Positions 15,809-25,682 of a stretch of 64,000 nt of DNA are shown here, piece by piece. Below the pieces are notes generated by a model, which worked only from the letters and a program-made list of their open reading frames with translations, made no database searches and was not told the DNA's origin. This stretch comes from Rhodobacteraceae bacterium HTCC2083 (lineage in GTDB: Bacteria > Pseudomonadota > Alphaproteobacteria > Rhodobacterales > Rhodobacteraceae). The stretch covers positions 252,017 through 316,016 of the forward strand of contig DS995276.1 in NCBI GenBank assembly GCA_000156115.1. The letters run 5' to 3'. The first letter of the stretch is position 1; each line of letters starts with the position of its first letter. Both the position numbers and the translations under genes were made by a program.

Positions 15809-18415
15809 TTAGAAGATCAAGAGCTCTTCTTTTTCCGCATCATCCGCTTCCTTGGTCGCGATCTCTAACGCTTCCTCATCAGAGCGCGCAGCAACAACGG
15901 TACTGAACAGGGCAGCAACTGCATCTGTAGCAGAGTCGCCAATTGGCATTGGCTCACCTTCGGTGTCAGGACCCGACCACGTTACGTTCAACGCCTGTGG
16001 ACCGTTCGTATCCAAATACTGAACCTCAACGTTGTGAGTGCCTGACGTCAAAAAAATCGAGTTGGATTGAATTGCACCGTCATCATCAGCACCAGTGTTT
16101 ACAACAGGAAGCCCGCTGATGTTAACCTGCGCTTGCTCGTCAGAGGCAAGTCCGATCTCGTAAAGACCAGATGTCTCCACGGAGATCTGCGCGGTGAACT
16201 GAATAGCGCCTTCGCTTGGACCACCGTCAAGCAACGTGTCGTCGTCAGAAGCAAGCGTTACACCATTGATTATCTGCGATACGCCCGCGTGGGACGCGAA
16301 ATCCAGATCATTGAGAGAAGTTGCATTCGTTTCAATAGCCGTTGCGGCAAAGGCCGTTTGTGGCTCTGCTTCTGGTGTGTCCAGCTCGACAGACGGCTCC
16401 AGCTCAACAGGCTCGATCAGAGCTTCAGGTTCAACGGGTGCGGGCGGTTCTACACCCTCTTCCGTGTCAGACGGAATTTCGCCTGCAAGCGCCTCCACAG
16501 CGCCGCCAGTAGAGGGCCCTGCCCAGTCAAGATTGAGCGATTGTTCGCCATCGATCTCGATGTATTGCACCTGAATTTCATGCGCGCCTTCTTCGAACTC
16601 GTACCAACGGCTGCTGAGATCTCCGGCTTCCGTATCACTCGTGTCGATGACGACCTCACCATCGATCATCACGCGGGCGTAATCATCAGCAAGCAAGAAA
16701 ATCTCGTGCGCGCCTGCCTCTGTGACATTCAAAACAGTGGTATAAATGGAGGCGAAATTGTCCGCGCCGACCTCGGGCGAGAACTCACCACTCACCTCGA
16801 TATATTGCAGCGCGTCGACTGTGCCTGTCGCCGTTGGCGCAGCATCGAAATCAACTTGGGACAGGTTTGTGACATCGTCCGAAATCCGGAAATAGGCCAC
16901 CGCAAAGCCAGCCCCTTCGATGCCACCGGTAACAGGTGGTTCTGGTGTTGGCTCTGGCTCGGGTGTGCTTTCGCCCACAAGAACTTGGACGCGCAGCTCG
17001 CCTTCTACAAAACCACCTTGGTTATCGGTTACGACATAGCTGATCGTCTCACGACCAGCAAAACCGTCGTTTGGCGTATAGAGCACACGGCCATCCACGA
17101 TCTCAACACTACCGTTTGCCGCGCCTCCGACCGATTGCAGGCTCAAGGCATCGCCATCAGGATCGCTGTCATTAGCAAGCACATCGATAAAACCAACTTC
17201 ACCGGGGCTCAACTCTGTGTATTCGCCGGCGACGATCGGATCGCTATTTAGCTCGACAACAATGGGCTCTGGCTCCGGCGCAGGCTCATCCGCGAGAACC
17301 TGAACGGTGACGACACCTTCAACGAAACCACCCTCATTGTCAGTAACGACGTATGTGATGCTATCGCTGCCGGAGAACCCTTCGTTCGGCATGTAAACAA
17401 CACGACCATCAATGATCTCAACACTGCCGTTTTGCGCATTACCTGCAGATTGCAGGGTTAGCGTGTCACCATCGGGATCACTGTCATTGGCCAACACATC
17501 AATGACCGCGACGTCGCCTTGGCTTAGCTCTGTATATTCGCTCTCAACGATTGGATCGCTATTTGGTTCAACAACAACCGGTGGCGGTGTCGGCTCCGCT
17601 CCATCAGTACCCAAGACTTCCGCGATGCGCGTGTTGATTGCATCGAAACTCTGAATGACCAACGGATCAACCGTGTTTGGAACCTCGAAATCAGCTGGCA
17701 CAGGTTCGCCAAAGGTCGCCTGATAGGTGATCATACTCGCCAGGAAATAGACGGTTTCTGTGCCATGCGGCGCACTGTCCACATATAGATCATCCAGCGT
17801 CAGATCCTGCAAAGGGCCATCTGTGAACAATTCCGCCATCGTCGACGCCACAGGAATAAGTTGTACGTCAGCCCCCGGCACCGCGTCATTGATGCCCTCG
17901 ACATACTCGACGTACCAATCGTGATACTCGCCCGCATTGTAATCGTGAAACTGCTGCAATTGGCTGTCGGAAACGGGAAAACCAAAGTTACTGCCCAGAT
18001 CGGCCCAGCCTTCATAAATGTAGAACTGCGCATTCGGCTGCTCTGCCATCGTGTCGCGCACAACGTCAATTGATGCCTCGAGGGGAGAGCGCGAGTCGCC
18101 GGGGTATGGCTCGTTTGGCGCGAGGCCTTGGATAAAGTTGCCAGGGGTCAAAATGACGGAATCAAAGGCGACCTCGTCAAAATCGGCAAAGTCGGAATCC
18201 CAAAGGCCCGTAACGCCCTCAAAGCCCCATTCATTGCTCGGCTCTTCGCGGTCCGCAAATTGACGTAGAAATCCATAACCGCCATTCGCCGCATAGGTAT
18301 TACCCCCGGCTTCCGCGAATTGGTTCATCCAATATGGCACATTACTTTGCTCAGACCCGCCCGCAAAATTAACGAGGCTGTTCCCATAGATATACTGATT
18401 TATTTCAACAGGCAT
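15809..18415 (-). CDS. Large exoprotein: SGNH-like, two Ig-like and two PA14-like domains
   Basis: The 868-residue acidic protein has four parts. An SGNH-hydrolase-like N-terminal domain (~1-270) has YGNSLVNF near the start and a DSAPHG segment where the family has Asp/His. Two Ig/cadherin-like repeats (~285-375 and ~385-475) share NDSDPDGD, GSVEI and SITYVVTDN. PA14-like beta-sandwich domains lie at ~490-640 and ~690-830. There is no N-terminal signal peptide; the acidic C-terminus with terminal LLIF would suit type I secretion, but no RTX nonapeptides are present. The N-terminal Ser of a true SGNH motif is replaced by Asn (GNS), so activity is uncertain. A GGGGGA ribosome-binding site supports the start. 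Confidence 0.75.
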   Translation of the reverse strand: MPVEINQYIYGNSLVNFAGGSEQSNVPYWMNQFAEAGGNTYAANGGYGFLRQFADREEPSNEWGFEGVTGLWDSDFADFDEVAFDSVILTPGNFIQGLAPNEPYPGDSRSPLEASIDVVRDTMAEQPNAQFYIYEGWADLGSNFGFPVSDSQLQQFHDYNAGEYHDWYVEYVEGINDAVPGADVQLIPVASTMAELFTDGPLQDLTLDDLYVDSAPHGTETVYFLASMITYQATFGEPVPADFEVPNTVDPLVIQSFDAINTRIAEVLGTDGAEPTPPPVVVEPNSDPIVESEYTELSQGDVAVIDVLANDSDPDGDTLTLQSAGNAQNGSVEIIDGRVVYMPNEGFSGSDSITYVVTDNEGGFVEGVVTVQVLADEPAPEPEPIVVELNSDPIVAGEYTELSPGEVGFIDVLANDSDPDGDALSLQSVGGAANGSVEIVDGRVLYTPNDGFAGRETISYVVTDNQGGFVEGELRVQVLVGESTPEPEPTPEPPVTGGIEGAGFAVAYFRISDDVTNLSQVDFDAAPTATGTVDALQYIEVSGEFSPEVGADNFASIYTTVLNVTEAGAHEIFLLADDYARVMIDGEVVIDTSDTEAGDLSSRWYEFEEGAHEIQVQYIEIDGEQSLNLDWAGPSTGGAVEALAGEIPSDTEEGVEPPAPVEPEALIEPVELEPSVELDTPEAEPQTAFAATAIETNATSLNDLDFASHAGVSQIINGVTLASDDDTLLDGGPSEGAIQFTAQISVETSGLYEIGLASDEQAQVNISGLPVVNTGADDDGAIQSNSIFLTSGTHNVEVQYLDTNGPQALNVTWSGPDTEGEPMPIGDSATDAVAALFSTVVAARSDEEALEIATKEADDAEKEELLIF

Positions 18416-18441
18416 TCTCAGTGTCCCCCACAGACCGTCGA

Positions 18442-18458
18442 ACTATTTTACAAATAGT
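18442..18458. promoter_or_regulatory. Perfect 7-3-7 inverted repeat upstream of the exoprotein gene
   Basis: ACTATTT TAC AAATAGT lies 27 bp upstream of the exoprotein start. It could be an operator or an RNA hairpin in the 5' leader. There is no T-run, so it is not a standard terminator. Confidence 0.4.
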
Positions 18459-18644
18459 AAAGCGCGAGCACACACGCGCTAGTAGTAAGGATCCCAATTT
18501 AGATGGTGTGACGAGGGCTATTTCTTTCAAGGACCATCTCAGCGAAAATTCGCTAATTTGGCGATATTTTTCGAAGACTTAGGCGATCACAGTTAAAATT
18601 TCACCAACGCGGTATCCATGCACCTCCCCCGCCGGATCGGAAAC

Positions 18645-19793
18645 TCACTGTTTCCTGAGTTGAGGGGCCAACAAGACACTGACCAGCAAGAGAATCACCC
18701 CGATTGTGTAAAACGAAATCGACAAGCCAAAGGCTTCTGACAAGCTGCCCATCAAGGGCGGACCAATGAAAAATCCCATATAGCCAATGACGGAAATGCG
18801 CGTAATGATCACTGCCCTTTGCTGATTGTTCACCCGCTTGCCCACTGCCGAATAGGCCATTGGTGCCATCACCGAGACACCCAAACCAAGGGTCGCAAAA
18901 CCGACATATGCTACACTTAAGGACGGTGCACTGGCCGCGATCATTAAGCCCAGCGCAGCAATCACCCCCGCAACCTGCAACACATAGGTTTCGCGTACAT
19001 GCGCCGAGATAAACTGCCCCGACAACCGCCCGACACCCATCGTCAGACCCAAGATCGCAGGCCCAAGCGCCCCTTGCGCCGCACTCCCACCAAGGCCGCG
19101 CTCCAGATGCAAGGCAGACCACGCTTCTGTCGCTTGCTCCGACATGAACGCAATCAGAATGATAATTCCACCGAGCCAAATCAATGGTCTCCTCATGCGC
19201 GAAGGCCCAACGGTTACGTCGTCTTCCAGCACAGCCGCGTCTTGATACATGGCACTAAGCAATAGAATGTTCAGCACCAATACAAAGGCAAAGACCGTAA
19301 GCGGCCCGAAACCTGCCTCGCGAAAGAATCCTGCGCTCACGGCGGCCCCCGCATAGGCGAACGAAAATAGCGCATGATTGAGGTTCATCAAAGAGCGTTT
19401 TGAGGCCGCTTCTAACGCGCTCACACGTGTGTTCATGATCACGTCGAGGGATCCTGACCCTGCCGACGCGAGCAAAATAGCGCCTGTGAATGCAATCGGA
19501 CCACTTGCTAGTCCGGGCAGTAAAAACGCGCATCCCAATGCAATTGCACAGCCTTGCAAAGCGCGTGCTCCAAGCTTTGTATCGACGCGCGGCGCCAACC
19601 ACATGGCGGCCAAAGCACCCAATGCCGCAAAGAACATAGTTAACCCAAATGTGCCGTCGCTTGCCCCGATCGCAGCTTTAAGATCAGGCACCAAACCCGC
19701 AAAGCTGCCCCAATACAAACCCACGACAATAAAACCCGCCGCAGGCGCGCGGGACACGCGAAGATCAGACATCAATGTGTGCAAAAAGCTCAT
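18645..19793 (-). CDS. MFS transporter
   Basis: The 382-residue protein has about twelve membrane segments and an MFS arrangement with a central loop near residues 185-205. It has GLYWGSFAGLVPDLKAAIG in helix 1 and MWLAPRVDTKLGAR in the loop 2-3 position. It resembles small MFS exporters/permeases of the YbjJ type. No substrate can be inferred: neighbours are an exoprotein gene on the same strand and rplY, transcribed divergently. Confidence 0.85.
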   Translation of the reverse strand: MSFLHTLMSDLRVSRAPAAGFIVVGLYWGSFAGLVPDLKAAIGASDGTFGLTMFFAALGALAAMWLAPRVDTKLGARALQGCAIALGCAFLLPGLASGPIAFTGAILLASAGSGSLDVIMNTRVSALEAASKRSLMNLNHALFSFAYAGAAVSAGFFREAGFGPLTVFAFVLVLNILLLSAMYQDAAVLEDDVTVGPSRMRRPLIWLGGIIILIAFMSEQATEAWSALHLERGLGGSAAQGALGPAILGLTMGVGRLSGQFISAHVRETYVLQVAGVIAALGLMIAASAPSLSVAYVGFATLGLGVSVMAPMAYSAVGKRVNNQQRAVIITRISVIGYMGFFIGPPLMGSLSEAFGLSISFYTIGVILLLVSVLLAPQLRKQ

Positions 19794-19931
19794 AGGATTC
19801 CAGTGACGCGGGCCTTGAATGTTTGCAAGGAAAAATAGGCTTCCCCTAAGTGCGATTCCCGTCTATACGCGCGGCTTCACGCGAGGTGACAGCCTTGGAG
19901 GCACTTCGCTCTAACACTTGGAGAATATATT

Positions 19932-20588
19932 ATGGCTGGAGAAGTTCCTGACTTCCACGCTGAGGTCCGTACGGGGACAGGCAAGGGCGCCGCTCGTCAA
20001 GCACGTCGTGCAGGCATGGTGCCTGGCATCATTTTTGGTGGCGACGCAGATCCTCTTCCTATCAACGTTCCTTTCAACGTTTTGCTCAAAGCTCTCAAAG
20101 CAGGTCGCTTTAAGTCCACTCTTTTGAACATGAAGGTTGAAGGCCACGACGACGTTCGCGTCATCTGCCGCGATGTTCAACGTCACGTTGTTAAAGACTT
20201 GCCGACACACATCGACTTCATGCGCCTCAAGCGTACGACGAAGATCAACCTGTTTATTCCTGTTGAGTTCATCAACGAAGAAGCAGCACCGGGCATCAAG
20301 CGCGGCGGCGTTCTGACAACAGTTCGTCCAGAGGTCGAGTTGATTGTTACTGCTGGTGATATCCCTGAGAAGTTGACAGTTGATATGACTGGTTTGGACG
20401 TTGGCGACACCATCAACATCTCTGACATCACGCTTCCAGCGGGTGCCAAGCCTACCATCGATCGTGACTTCGTTGTAGCGAACCTCTCCGCGCCATCTGG
20501 TCTGAAATCTTCCGACAACGAAGACGACGGCGAAGAAGTGGATGCAGCAGACGTTCCAACGACTGAGCAAGGCGGCGACGAAGAGTAA
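19932..20588 (+). CDS. rplY: Ribosomal protein L25 (Ctc/TL5 type)
   Basis: The 218-residue protein binds 5S rRNA in the 50S subunit. The N-terminal L25 domain (~1-100) starts with [19 protein letters not shown] and [10 protein letters not shown]; the C-terminal TL5 domain (~105-190) includes [17 protein letters not shown], followed by an acidic tail. The long two-domain form is usual in alphaproteobacteria, where pth often follows; here a P450 pseudogene lies between them. GGAG precedes the ATG and a strong terminator follows. Confidence 0.95.
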   Translation: MAGEVPDFHAEVRTGTGKGAARQARRAGMVPGIIFGGDADPLPINVPFNVLLKALKAGRFKSTLLNMKVEGHDDVRVICRDVQRHVVKDLPTHIDFMRLKRTTKINLFIPVEFINEEAAPGIKRGGVLTTVRPEVELIVTAGDIPEKLTVDMTGLDVGDTINISDITLPAGAKPTIDRDFVVANLSAPSGLKSSDNEDDGEEVDAADVPTTEQGGDEE

Positions 20589-20616
20589 TCTTCTCTCCCT
20601 TTGAACACGTTATAGA

Positions 20617-20645
20617 CGGGGCCTCTCAAAAGGCCCCGTTTTTCG
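20617..20645 (+). terminator. Rho-independent terminator of rplY
   Basis: ACGGGGCCT (20617-20625) and AGGCCCCGT (20632-20640) form a perfect 9-bp stem with loop CTCAAA, followed by TTTCG. It begins 29 bp after the rplY stop codon. Confidence 0.9.
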
Positions 20646-20744
20646 TTTTCCGAGCGGTGTGGGTTGCGCCCTATCTCGTGCATGGGGTCAGGATCGCAAA
20701 GAACAACGCATCGAAAAGTTAGCCCTCAAGAGCGCCAATAAATC

Positions 20745-21919
20745 TCAACATAGCGCTTTAATTGGGAGTTCGGAGAACGCACAAATAGAGTTGTTCATCG
20801 CAATACGAGGTTCGCCAATTTCAAACTTGGGTGACCGCGCAGCAATTGCATGGATCAGGCACTCGATCTCTAATATTGCCAGATGCATTCCTGCACACAT
20901 ATGGATACCTGCACCGTACCCGAGGTGTCTGCGTGCGTTGCGCCGTCCGACATCAAATCGATCAGCTTCTGGAAAAATTAGATTCATCTCGATTGGCGGA
21001 GGCATAGAGCATCATCACCCGAGCGCCTTGGGGCATTGTGTGACCAGCAACCTGGACGGGCTTTGAGGTGTGTCGGCTAAAGGATCGGATGGGCGTCCCG
21101 ATACGCACTGCCTCGTGGGCGGCGTTGTTCGCCAATGCAGGCTGATTGCTGATTTTTTTCCCAAATATCAGGTTGAAAACTGGCGTGGTACATTAGATGT
21201 CCAATGGCTGAAATCGTCGTATCCAAACTGGGGTTAATGTAGTCGCGAATGGCAAATGGTGCCAATTCCGGATCCAGTTCACCACGTTCGGTCATTTCAC
21301 TGATCCGGTGCGTCCAGCTCCCCGGTTTGAGCGTATCTGTCGTCGCGTTTTTAGAAATGAAGTCCCTCATTTCCGCAATCACGCCTCTCGCAGCTTGGCC
21401 TCTTTGGTTCTGAACCCCTTGCATATCAAAAGCGGCGCTGGCCCATTTTGAGCATGTTGTCTTTGCCAAAATCAGGCAAGCCAATAAGATACTGCACGAC
21501 CAGTAAAGGCTTAGGCTGCGCAAGATCACTGACGACCTCAAAGCTCCGTTTGGCAAAGCAGGCGTTAGCAATTTCATTCGCGACGGCCTGAATCCGTGGT
21601 CTGATGTCTGCTATATTATCAGGTTTAAGAGGGGTAATACCGCGTGCCTTAATACTGTGTGACGTGTCGGATCGGACGCGCCAGTATTGCCCCGCTGGTG
21701 CTGGCAGCCGAAGTCATCGGCAGCTGTACCGAGCCCCGATATAAAAGTTTCATGGTCGCGCAGGCCGTTACGGACAACGTCGTATTGAGTAAATGCATAG
21801 TTTCCGAGCGCTTCCATCCAAACAACAGGGCCTTTCTCGCGCGACCGGGTGTAATGTGGCCAAGGATCGCGAAGGACCTCATCGTCGTAAAGATTGCTCG
21901 CATCAGTTGTGCAGTTCAT
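20745..21919 (-). pseudogene. Cytochrome P450 pseudogene
   Basis: Three minus-strand frames together cover most of a bacterial class I P450. 21611-21919 holds the N-terminus (LYDDEVLRDPWPHYTRSREKG...). 21077-21577 holds the middle, with an I-helix region (INPSLDTTISAIGHLMYH) where the usual A-G-x-D-T has become PSLDTT. 20745-21005 holds the heme-binding loop (HLGYGAGIHMCAGMHLA), whose Cys is still present. The parts need at least two frame changes and have internal losses, so no functional enzyme is made. No ferredoxin partner is nearby. The gene interrupts the usual rplY-pth neighbourhood. Confidence 0.85.
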
Positions 21920-22149
21920 CGTCACTCTCTTTCAGCATGGGGCTAAATGATATGGATTATTGATGCGTTGTCATCCTTAAATTAAAGTTCGAATGTGTCT
22001 CCGCGTGGCACCTGCGCATACGGCGTTTCTCACCGCGACACAGGCCCTCCCCCTCGACAAGCTTTCAAAAACGCGCCACATATTTTCCAAGCAATCCAGA
22101 CAAACATTCCAGTTTGAAAGACGTAAAGACTGAAAGTAGGAACCGTGCG

Positions 22150-22833
22150 ATGCAGCTTTTTGTAGGCTTGGGTAATCCGGGCGCCAAATACGCCAAGAAC
22201 CGCCACAACATTGGCTTTATGGTTGTCGATGAGATCGCTGGCGATCATGGCTTCACCCCTTGGAAATCGCAGTTTCAGGGGCAGGTATCTTCCGGCACGC
22301 TCGGCTCTGAGAAGGTGCTGCTGCTCAAGCCCGCGACCTTCATGAACCTCTCCGGGCAATCTGTTGGCGAGGCCATGCGCTTTTACAAAATGACGCCAGA
22401 GGATGTGACGGTCTTTCACGACGAACTCGACCTCGCCCCCTCCAAAGTGCGCGTCAAGAAAAGCGGTGGGCACGCGGGTCACAACGGGCTACGCTCGATC
22501 CATCAGCACATTGGCGAACACTACCAACGTGTGCGCCTAGGCATTGGACATCCGGGCCACAAAGACCGCGTTGCAGGTTATGTCCTAAGCGATTTCGCCA
22601 AGGCCGAGGCGGGCTGGCTCGACGATGTCACGCGCGGCTGCTCCGATGGCGCGAAAGAACTGGCCTCTGGCGACACGGGCCGCTTCATGAACGCGGTCTC
22701 TTTGCGTACCGCCCCTGCGCGGTCCTCGAAAACTGTAAAAGCTGCTGAAACCAAGCCAGCGAAAAAGGCTGAAAAGCCTGCTGAGGACACCCGCAGCGCC
22801 ATGCAGAAATTGGCCGATAAGTTTCGGGGGTGA
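22150..22833 (+). CDS. pth: Peptidyl-tRNA hydrolase
   Basis: The 227-residue enzyme releases tRNA from peptidyl-tRNA that drops off the ribosome. Key segments are [17 protein letters not shown] with the catalytic His, [15 protein letters not shown] and [12 protein letters not shown] Lys/Ala/Pro-rich tail of ~40 residues follows the ~190-residue core, as in several Rhodobacterales. The ATG at 22150 with AGGA upstream is chosen over the frame opening at 22114 because [11 protein letters not shown] is the family start. Confidence 0.95.
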   Translation: MQLFVGLGNPGAKYAKNRHNIGFMVVDEIAGDHGFTPWKSQFQGQVSSGTLGSEKVLLLKPATFMNLSGQSVGEAMRFYKMTPEDVTVFHDELDLAPSKVRVKKSGGHAGHNGLRSIHQHIGEHYQRVRLGIGHPGHKDRVAGYVLSDFAKAEAGWLDDVTRGCSDGAKELASGDTGRFMNAVSLRTAPARSSKTVKAAETKPAKKAEKPAEDTRSAMQKLADKFRG

Positions 22834-22929
22834 AACAATCGCAAAGCCATATCGTTTCACAATTCGACAAGATCGTCGGCACTTTATTGGGAGATATGGG
22901 ATTTAGACGCGGCGTGTTCTCAAGTTCAC

Positions 22930-23208
22930 CAAATGGATTAAATGCGAATGGAAGCTCTTGGTCTTTTGTATCAAGAGTGGTTGATCAGATAGGCTCATTG
23001 CCTGAACAGATACGAGCCTCCGTCCGCACCGCGCATATGGACGAAAAACTGTCGATCTCTGGAACACGTACGCCGACACTTTATCGACACCTTGCCCGAG
23101 TGTGAACCGATAGAATTGGATACCGATTGGGCCGCGCTAGATACTGAACTGTCCAAACCGTTTGAGCGTTTAGGCCAGCACATGTTAGCTGAGTTTGAGG
23201 CGCAATAA
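22930..23208 (+). pseudogene. Probable broken gene of unknown family
   Basis: The 403 bp between pth and the DUF2237 gene contain protein-like sequence in two frames. One frame reads SWSFVSRVVDQIGSLPEQIRAS and ends with a stop at 23105. Another frame from about 23056 reads EHVRRHFIDTLPECEPIELD...FERLGQHMLAEFEAQ to a stop at 23208. They join sensibly only with a frameshift near 23050-23060. I do not recognise the family, and chance open frames remain possible. Confidence 0.35.
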
Positions 23209-23236
23209 ACCAAAGCCCGCAAAAGGATAGATAACG

Positions 23237-23617
23237 ATGCAAAAAGACCCCAACCTCAACGTCCTTGGCGAAGAGCTTACCCTGTGCAGCACAGACCCTC
23301 TCACGGGCTTCTTCCGCGACGGGTTCTGCAACACATGCGATGCGGATCAAGGGTCTCACACGGTCGCGGCCCTTCTCACGAAAGAGTTTCTGGCCTTTTC
23401 CAAATATGTGGGCAACGATCTAAGCACGCCGCGCCCAGAGTTCGGCTTTGCAGGTTTGAACGACGGCGATCAATGGTGCCTCTGCGCAGGTCGTTTCTTG
23501 CAAGCCCATGATGAAGGCTGCGCGCCTTTGGTGAACCTGGCCGCGACCCATCAACGTGCCACTGAAATCGTACCTTTGGAGGTGCTTAAGCTTTATGACC
23601 ACACAGCCCAATCCTAA
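23237..23617 (+). CDS. DUF2237 family protein
   Basis: The 126-residue protein matches DUF2237 along its whole length: NVLGEELTLCS, TGFFRDGFCNTCDADQGSHTV, KYVGNDLSTPRPEFGFAGL and DQWCLCAGRF. The conserved Cys and His residues suggest a metal or redox role, but no function is established. It overlaps the following ADP-ribosylglycohydrolase-family gene by 23 bp, so the two are likely co-expressed. Confidence 0.9.
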   Translation: MQKDPNLNVLGEELTLCSTDPLTGFFRDGFCNTCDADQGSHTVAALLTKEFLAFSKYVGNDLSTPRPEFGFAGLNDGDQWCLCAGRFLQAHDEGCAPLVNLAATHQRATEIVPLEVLKLYDHTAQS

Positions 23618-24509
23618 TGCGGCCGCCCTTATGGGCGCGCTTGTTGCGGATGCTGCCACGCTTGGCACGCATTGGATCTATGATCCGGCCCGTATCGGGA
23701 AAATTGCAAACAACAGCCCCGCTTTCGTGCCAATCAATGCGCAAAACTACGACGGCGTACCCGCCTATTTCGCCCACGCCGCGCGCAAGAATGGCGATCA
23801 GAGCCAATATGGTGAGGTGCTCGCCCTCGCGATCCGCTGCATAACGACGAACGACGGGTTCGATGTGACGGGCTATCAAGATGCGTTTGTGGCGCATTTT
23901 GGTGCGGGTGGCGCATATCAAGGCTACATAGACCGCCCCACGCGCGGCGCCCTCGACAATATCTCGGCGGATCAACGTGCGCCGTCTGGCACAGACGATG
24001 ACCAACACCCAGCCATAGCGACGCTGCCTGCGCTGGTTGCGCGCTATCGCGGTAGCGATGATTTTGCAGATCACATTACAGCGGCTGTGCACATTACCAA
24101 CGTCAATGAAGCCGCAGATCACTATGCGGGCATTTTCGCTGATCTCCTTGCGGATGTCCTAAGCGGCACAGACCTGCAACACGCGCTGAAAACTGCGGCT
24201 AAGCGCGAACCGCTTTTGCAAGCCGCGCTCGATACCAGCGAGACCGACAGCATCGCTTACGGCGAAATCACGGGCCGACCCTGTCATCTCTACCAAGGCA
24301 TGCCGCTGGCGTTCCACATCCTTGCCAATACAGATAGCTACCATAGGGCGGTCGAGGCTAACATCCTCGCGGGCGGCGACAATTGCGGCCGCTCTTTGAT
24401 GGTCGGCAGCCTTGCAGGTGCGGCCTATGGCATTGCAGAAATCCCCCTAGACTGGATCCTTGCTACCAATTCTTCGGGCGACATTTGGCCTTTGTTGAAA
24501 AAATTCTAG
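23595..24509 (+). CDS. ADP-ribosylglycohydrolase superfamily protein (J1-crystallin-like)
   Basis: The 304-residue protein starts with ALMGALVADAATLGTHWIYDP, typical of the crystallin-J1-like branch of the ADP-ribosylglycohydrolase superfamily. Near the C-terminus GGDNCGRSLMVGSLAGAAYG replaces the GDDADT metal motif of DraG-type enzymes, and no TDDT motif is visible. Hydrolysis of ADP-ribose is therefore doubtful. The ATG at 23595 lies inside the end of the DUF2237 gene; the earlier in-frame start at 23556 lacks family similarity. This is the second member of the superfamily in the window, but clearly of a different clade from that at 1708. Confidence 0.85.
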   Translation: MTTQPNPNAAALMGALVADAATLGTHWIYDPARIGKIANNSPAFVPINAQNYDGVPAYFAHAARKNGDQSQYGEVLALAIRCITTNDGFDVTGYQDAFVAHFGAGGAYQGYIDRPTRGALDNISADQRAPSGTDDDQHPAIATLPALVARYRGSDDFADHITAAVHITNVNEAADHYAGIFADLLADVLSGTDLQHALKTAAKREPLLQAALDTSETDSIAYGEITGRPCHLYQGMPLAFHILANTDSYHRAVEANILAGGDNCGRSLMVGSLAGAAYGIAEIPLDWILATNSSGDIWPLLKKF

Positions 24510-24613
24510 ATCATAGCAAACAAAGTCGAAGGGCGACCCGTTATCCTATCACAACGCCCAATACAGCGCGCACCCAGGCCGCGCTGATCTCGGCTCAACA
24601 AAGGAATAAACAC

Positions 24614-25162
24614 ATGTCTAAGGTCATAGTCTTCTCCTCCGCCCTCATCGCTACCAGCATGATGCTTGGCACCCCTGCTGCCCTGTTTGCTGCGGGCAGT
24701 GAAACACCGCCTACGAAAACCAACACTACAAAGAAATGTAAAAAGGGCATGGTCTATGACAAGGACACCAAGAAATGCCTGCAGGTCGAAAGCCATAATT
24801 TCACAGACGACCAACTCTACCTTGCGGCTCGCGAAATGGCTTATGATGGTCAGTACCTGAACGCGCTAGCAGTGCTCGACGCCGCTGAAAACCAGAACGA
24901 TCCGCGCATCCTGAACTACCGTGGTTTCACAAATCGTAAACTCGGCAATCACGCTGTCGCGATGGAGTTCTATGAGGCGGCGCTGAGAATCGATCCCGAC
25001 TACATTCTCGCGCGCTCTTACATGGGTCAAGGTCTGCTGGCTTACGGCGACGAAGACGGTGCGCGCGTTCAGCTTGCAGAAATCCGTGAGCGTGGGGGCC
25101 GCAACACATGGTCTTATACAGCGCTACAAATGGCACTGCGCGGCACGCCGTCGAACTACTAA
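24614..25162 (+). CDS. Exported TPR-repeat protein
   Basis: The 182-residue protein has a signal peptide (MSKVIVFSSALIATSMMLG, cleavage near FAAG), a Lys-rich KKCKKGMVYDKDTKKCLQV segment with two Cys residues, and tetratricopeptide-like helices at ~75-165 (YDGQYLNALAVLDA, GFTNRKLGNHAVAMEFYEAAL, DYILARSYMGQGLLAYGD). It likely acts as a periplasmic protein-interaction module. The ATG at 24614 follows AAGGA; the longer frame from 24383 overlaps the previous gene and is not used. It precedes a broken ECF sigma factor gene. Confidence 0.8.
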   Translation: MSKVIVFSSALIATSMMLGTPAALFAAGSETPPTKTNTTKKCKKGMVYDKDTKKCLQVESHNFTDDQLYLAAREMAYDGQYLNALAVLDAAENQNDPRILNYRGFTNRKLGNHAVAMEFYEAALRIDPDYILARSYMGQGLLAYGDEDGARVQLAEIRERGGRNTWSYTALQMALRGTPSNY

Positions 25163-25225
25163 AACGGATACCAGTTTGGGCACACACAACCTAAGCTGGC
25201 ATATGATCCAACGCAGGACCTTTTT

Positions 25226-25682
25226 TTGACTTCGCTGTCTGACGGCCTTGTGCCATTGCTGCCGCGATTGCGGCCTTTTGCGTGGTCCTTGACCCGAAAT
25301 TGGCCCGATGCGGATGATTTGGTACAAACTTCTTGCACGCGCGCCTTGTCGAAAGCAGATCAATGGCAAGGAGGTACGCGGCTCGATGCGTGGATGTATC
25401 GTCTGATGCGCAATATCTGGATCGACGAGACCCGCAAACGCAGTATCCGCATCGGACAAGGTCAAAAAGATGCCGCAGAAAGCGGTAAATTACAAATCTC
25501 TAGCGATAGCGAAAAAACCGCTGATGCCGGACAAGTTCTACAGCAGGTTGCGCTTTTATAAGAAGAGTTTAGCACGGTTCTCTTGCTCGTCGCAATTGAA
25601 GGGCACAGTTATGTCGCGACTGACCTCTGCACGCGTCAAATTACGCGCGGCATTGGCCGACCCAAAAGGAGCCCGCAGATGA
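25226..25682 (+). pseudogene. ECF sigma factor pseudogene
   Basis: The first frame (TTG start at 25226) encodes region 2 of an ECF sigma factor: WSLTRNWPDADDLVQTSCTRAL and LDAWMYRLMRNIWIDETRKR. An in-frame TAA at 25559-25561 then stops translation in what should be the ALPEEFR part of region 4. The reading continues beyond the stop as EEFSTVLLLVAIEGHSY. After this a short deletion with a frame change leads to GTVMSRLTSARVKLRAALADP, the end of region 4. Two independent lesions show the gene is dead. The original stop overlaps the anti-sigma start (ATGA), the usual coupling of such pairs. Confidence 0.85.

Noticed and set aside
16067-17251. 394-residue plus-strand open frame
   Set aside because: It lies entirely antisense to the 868-residue exoprotein gene, has arginine/cysteine-rich composition without domains, and has no ribosome-binding site.
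19911-20570. 219-residue minus-strand frame
   Set aside because: It is antisense to rplY, a certain ribosomal protein gene, and its Cys-rich composition looks like a shadow frame.
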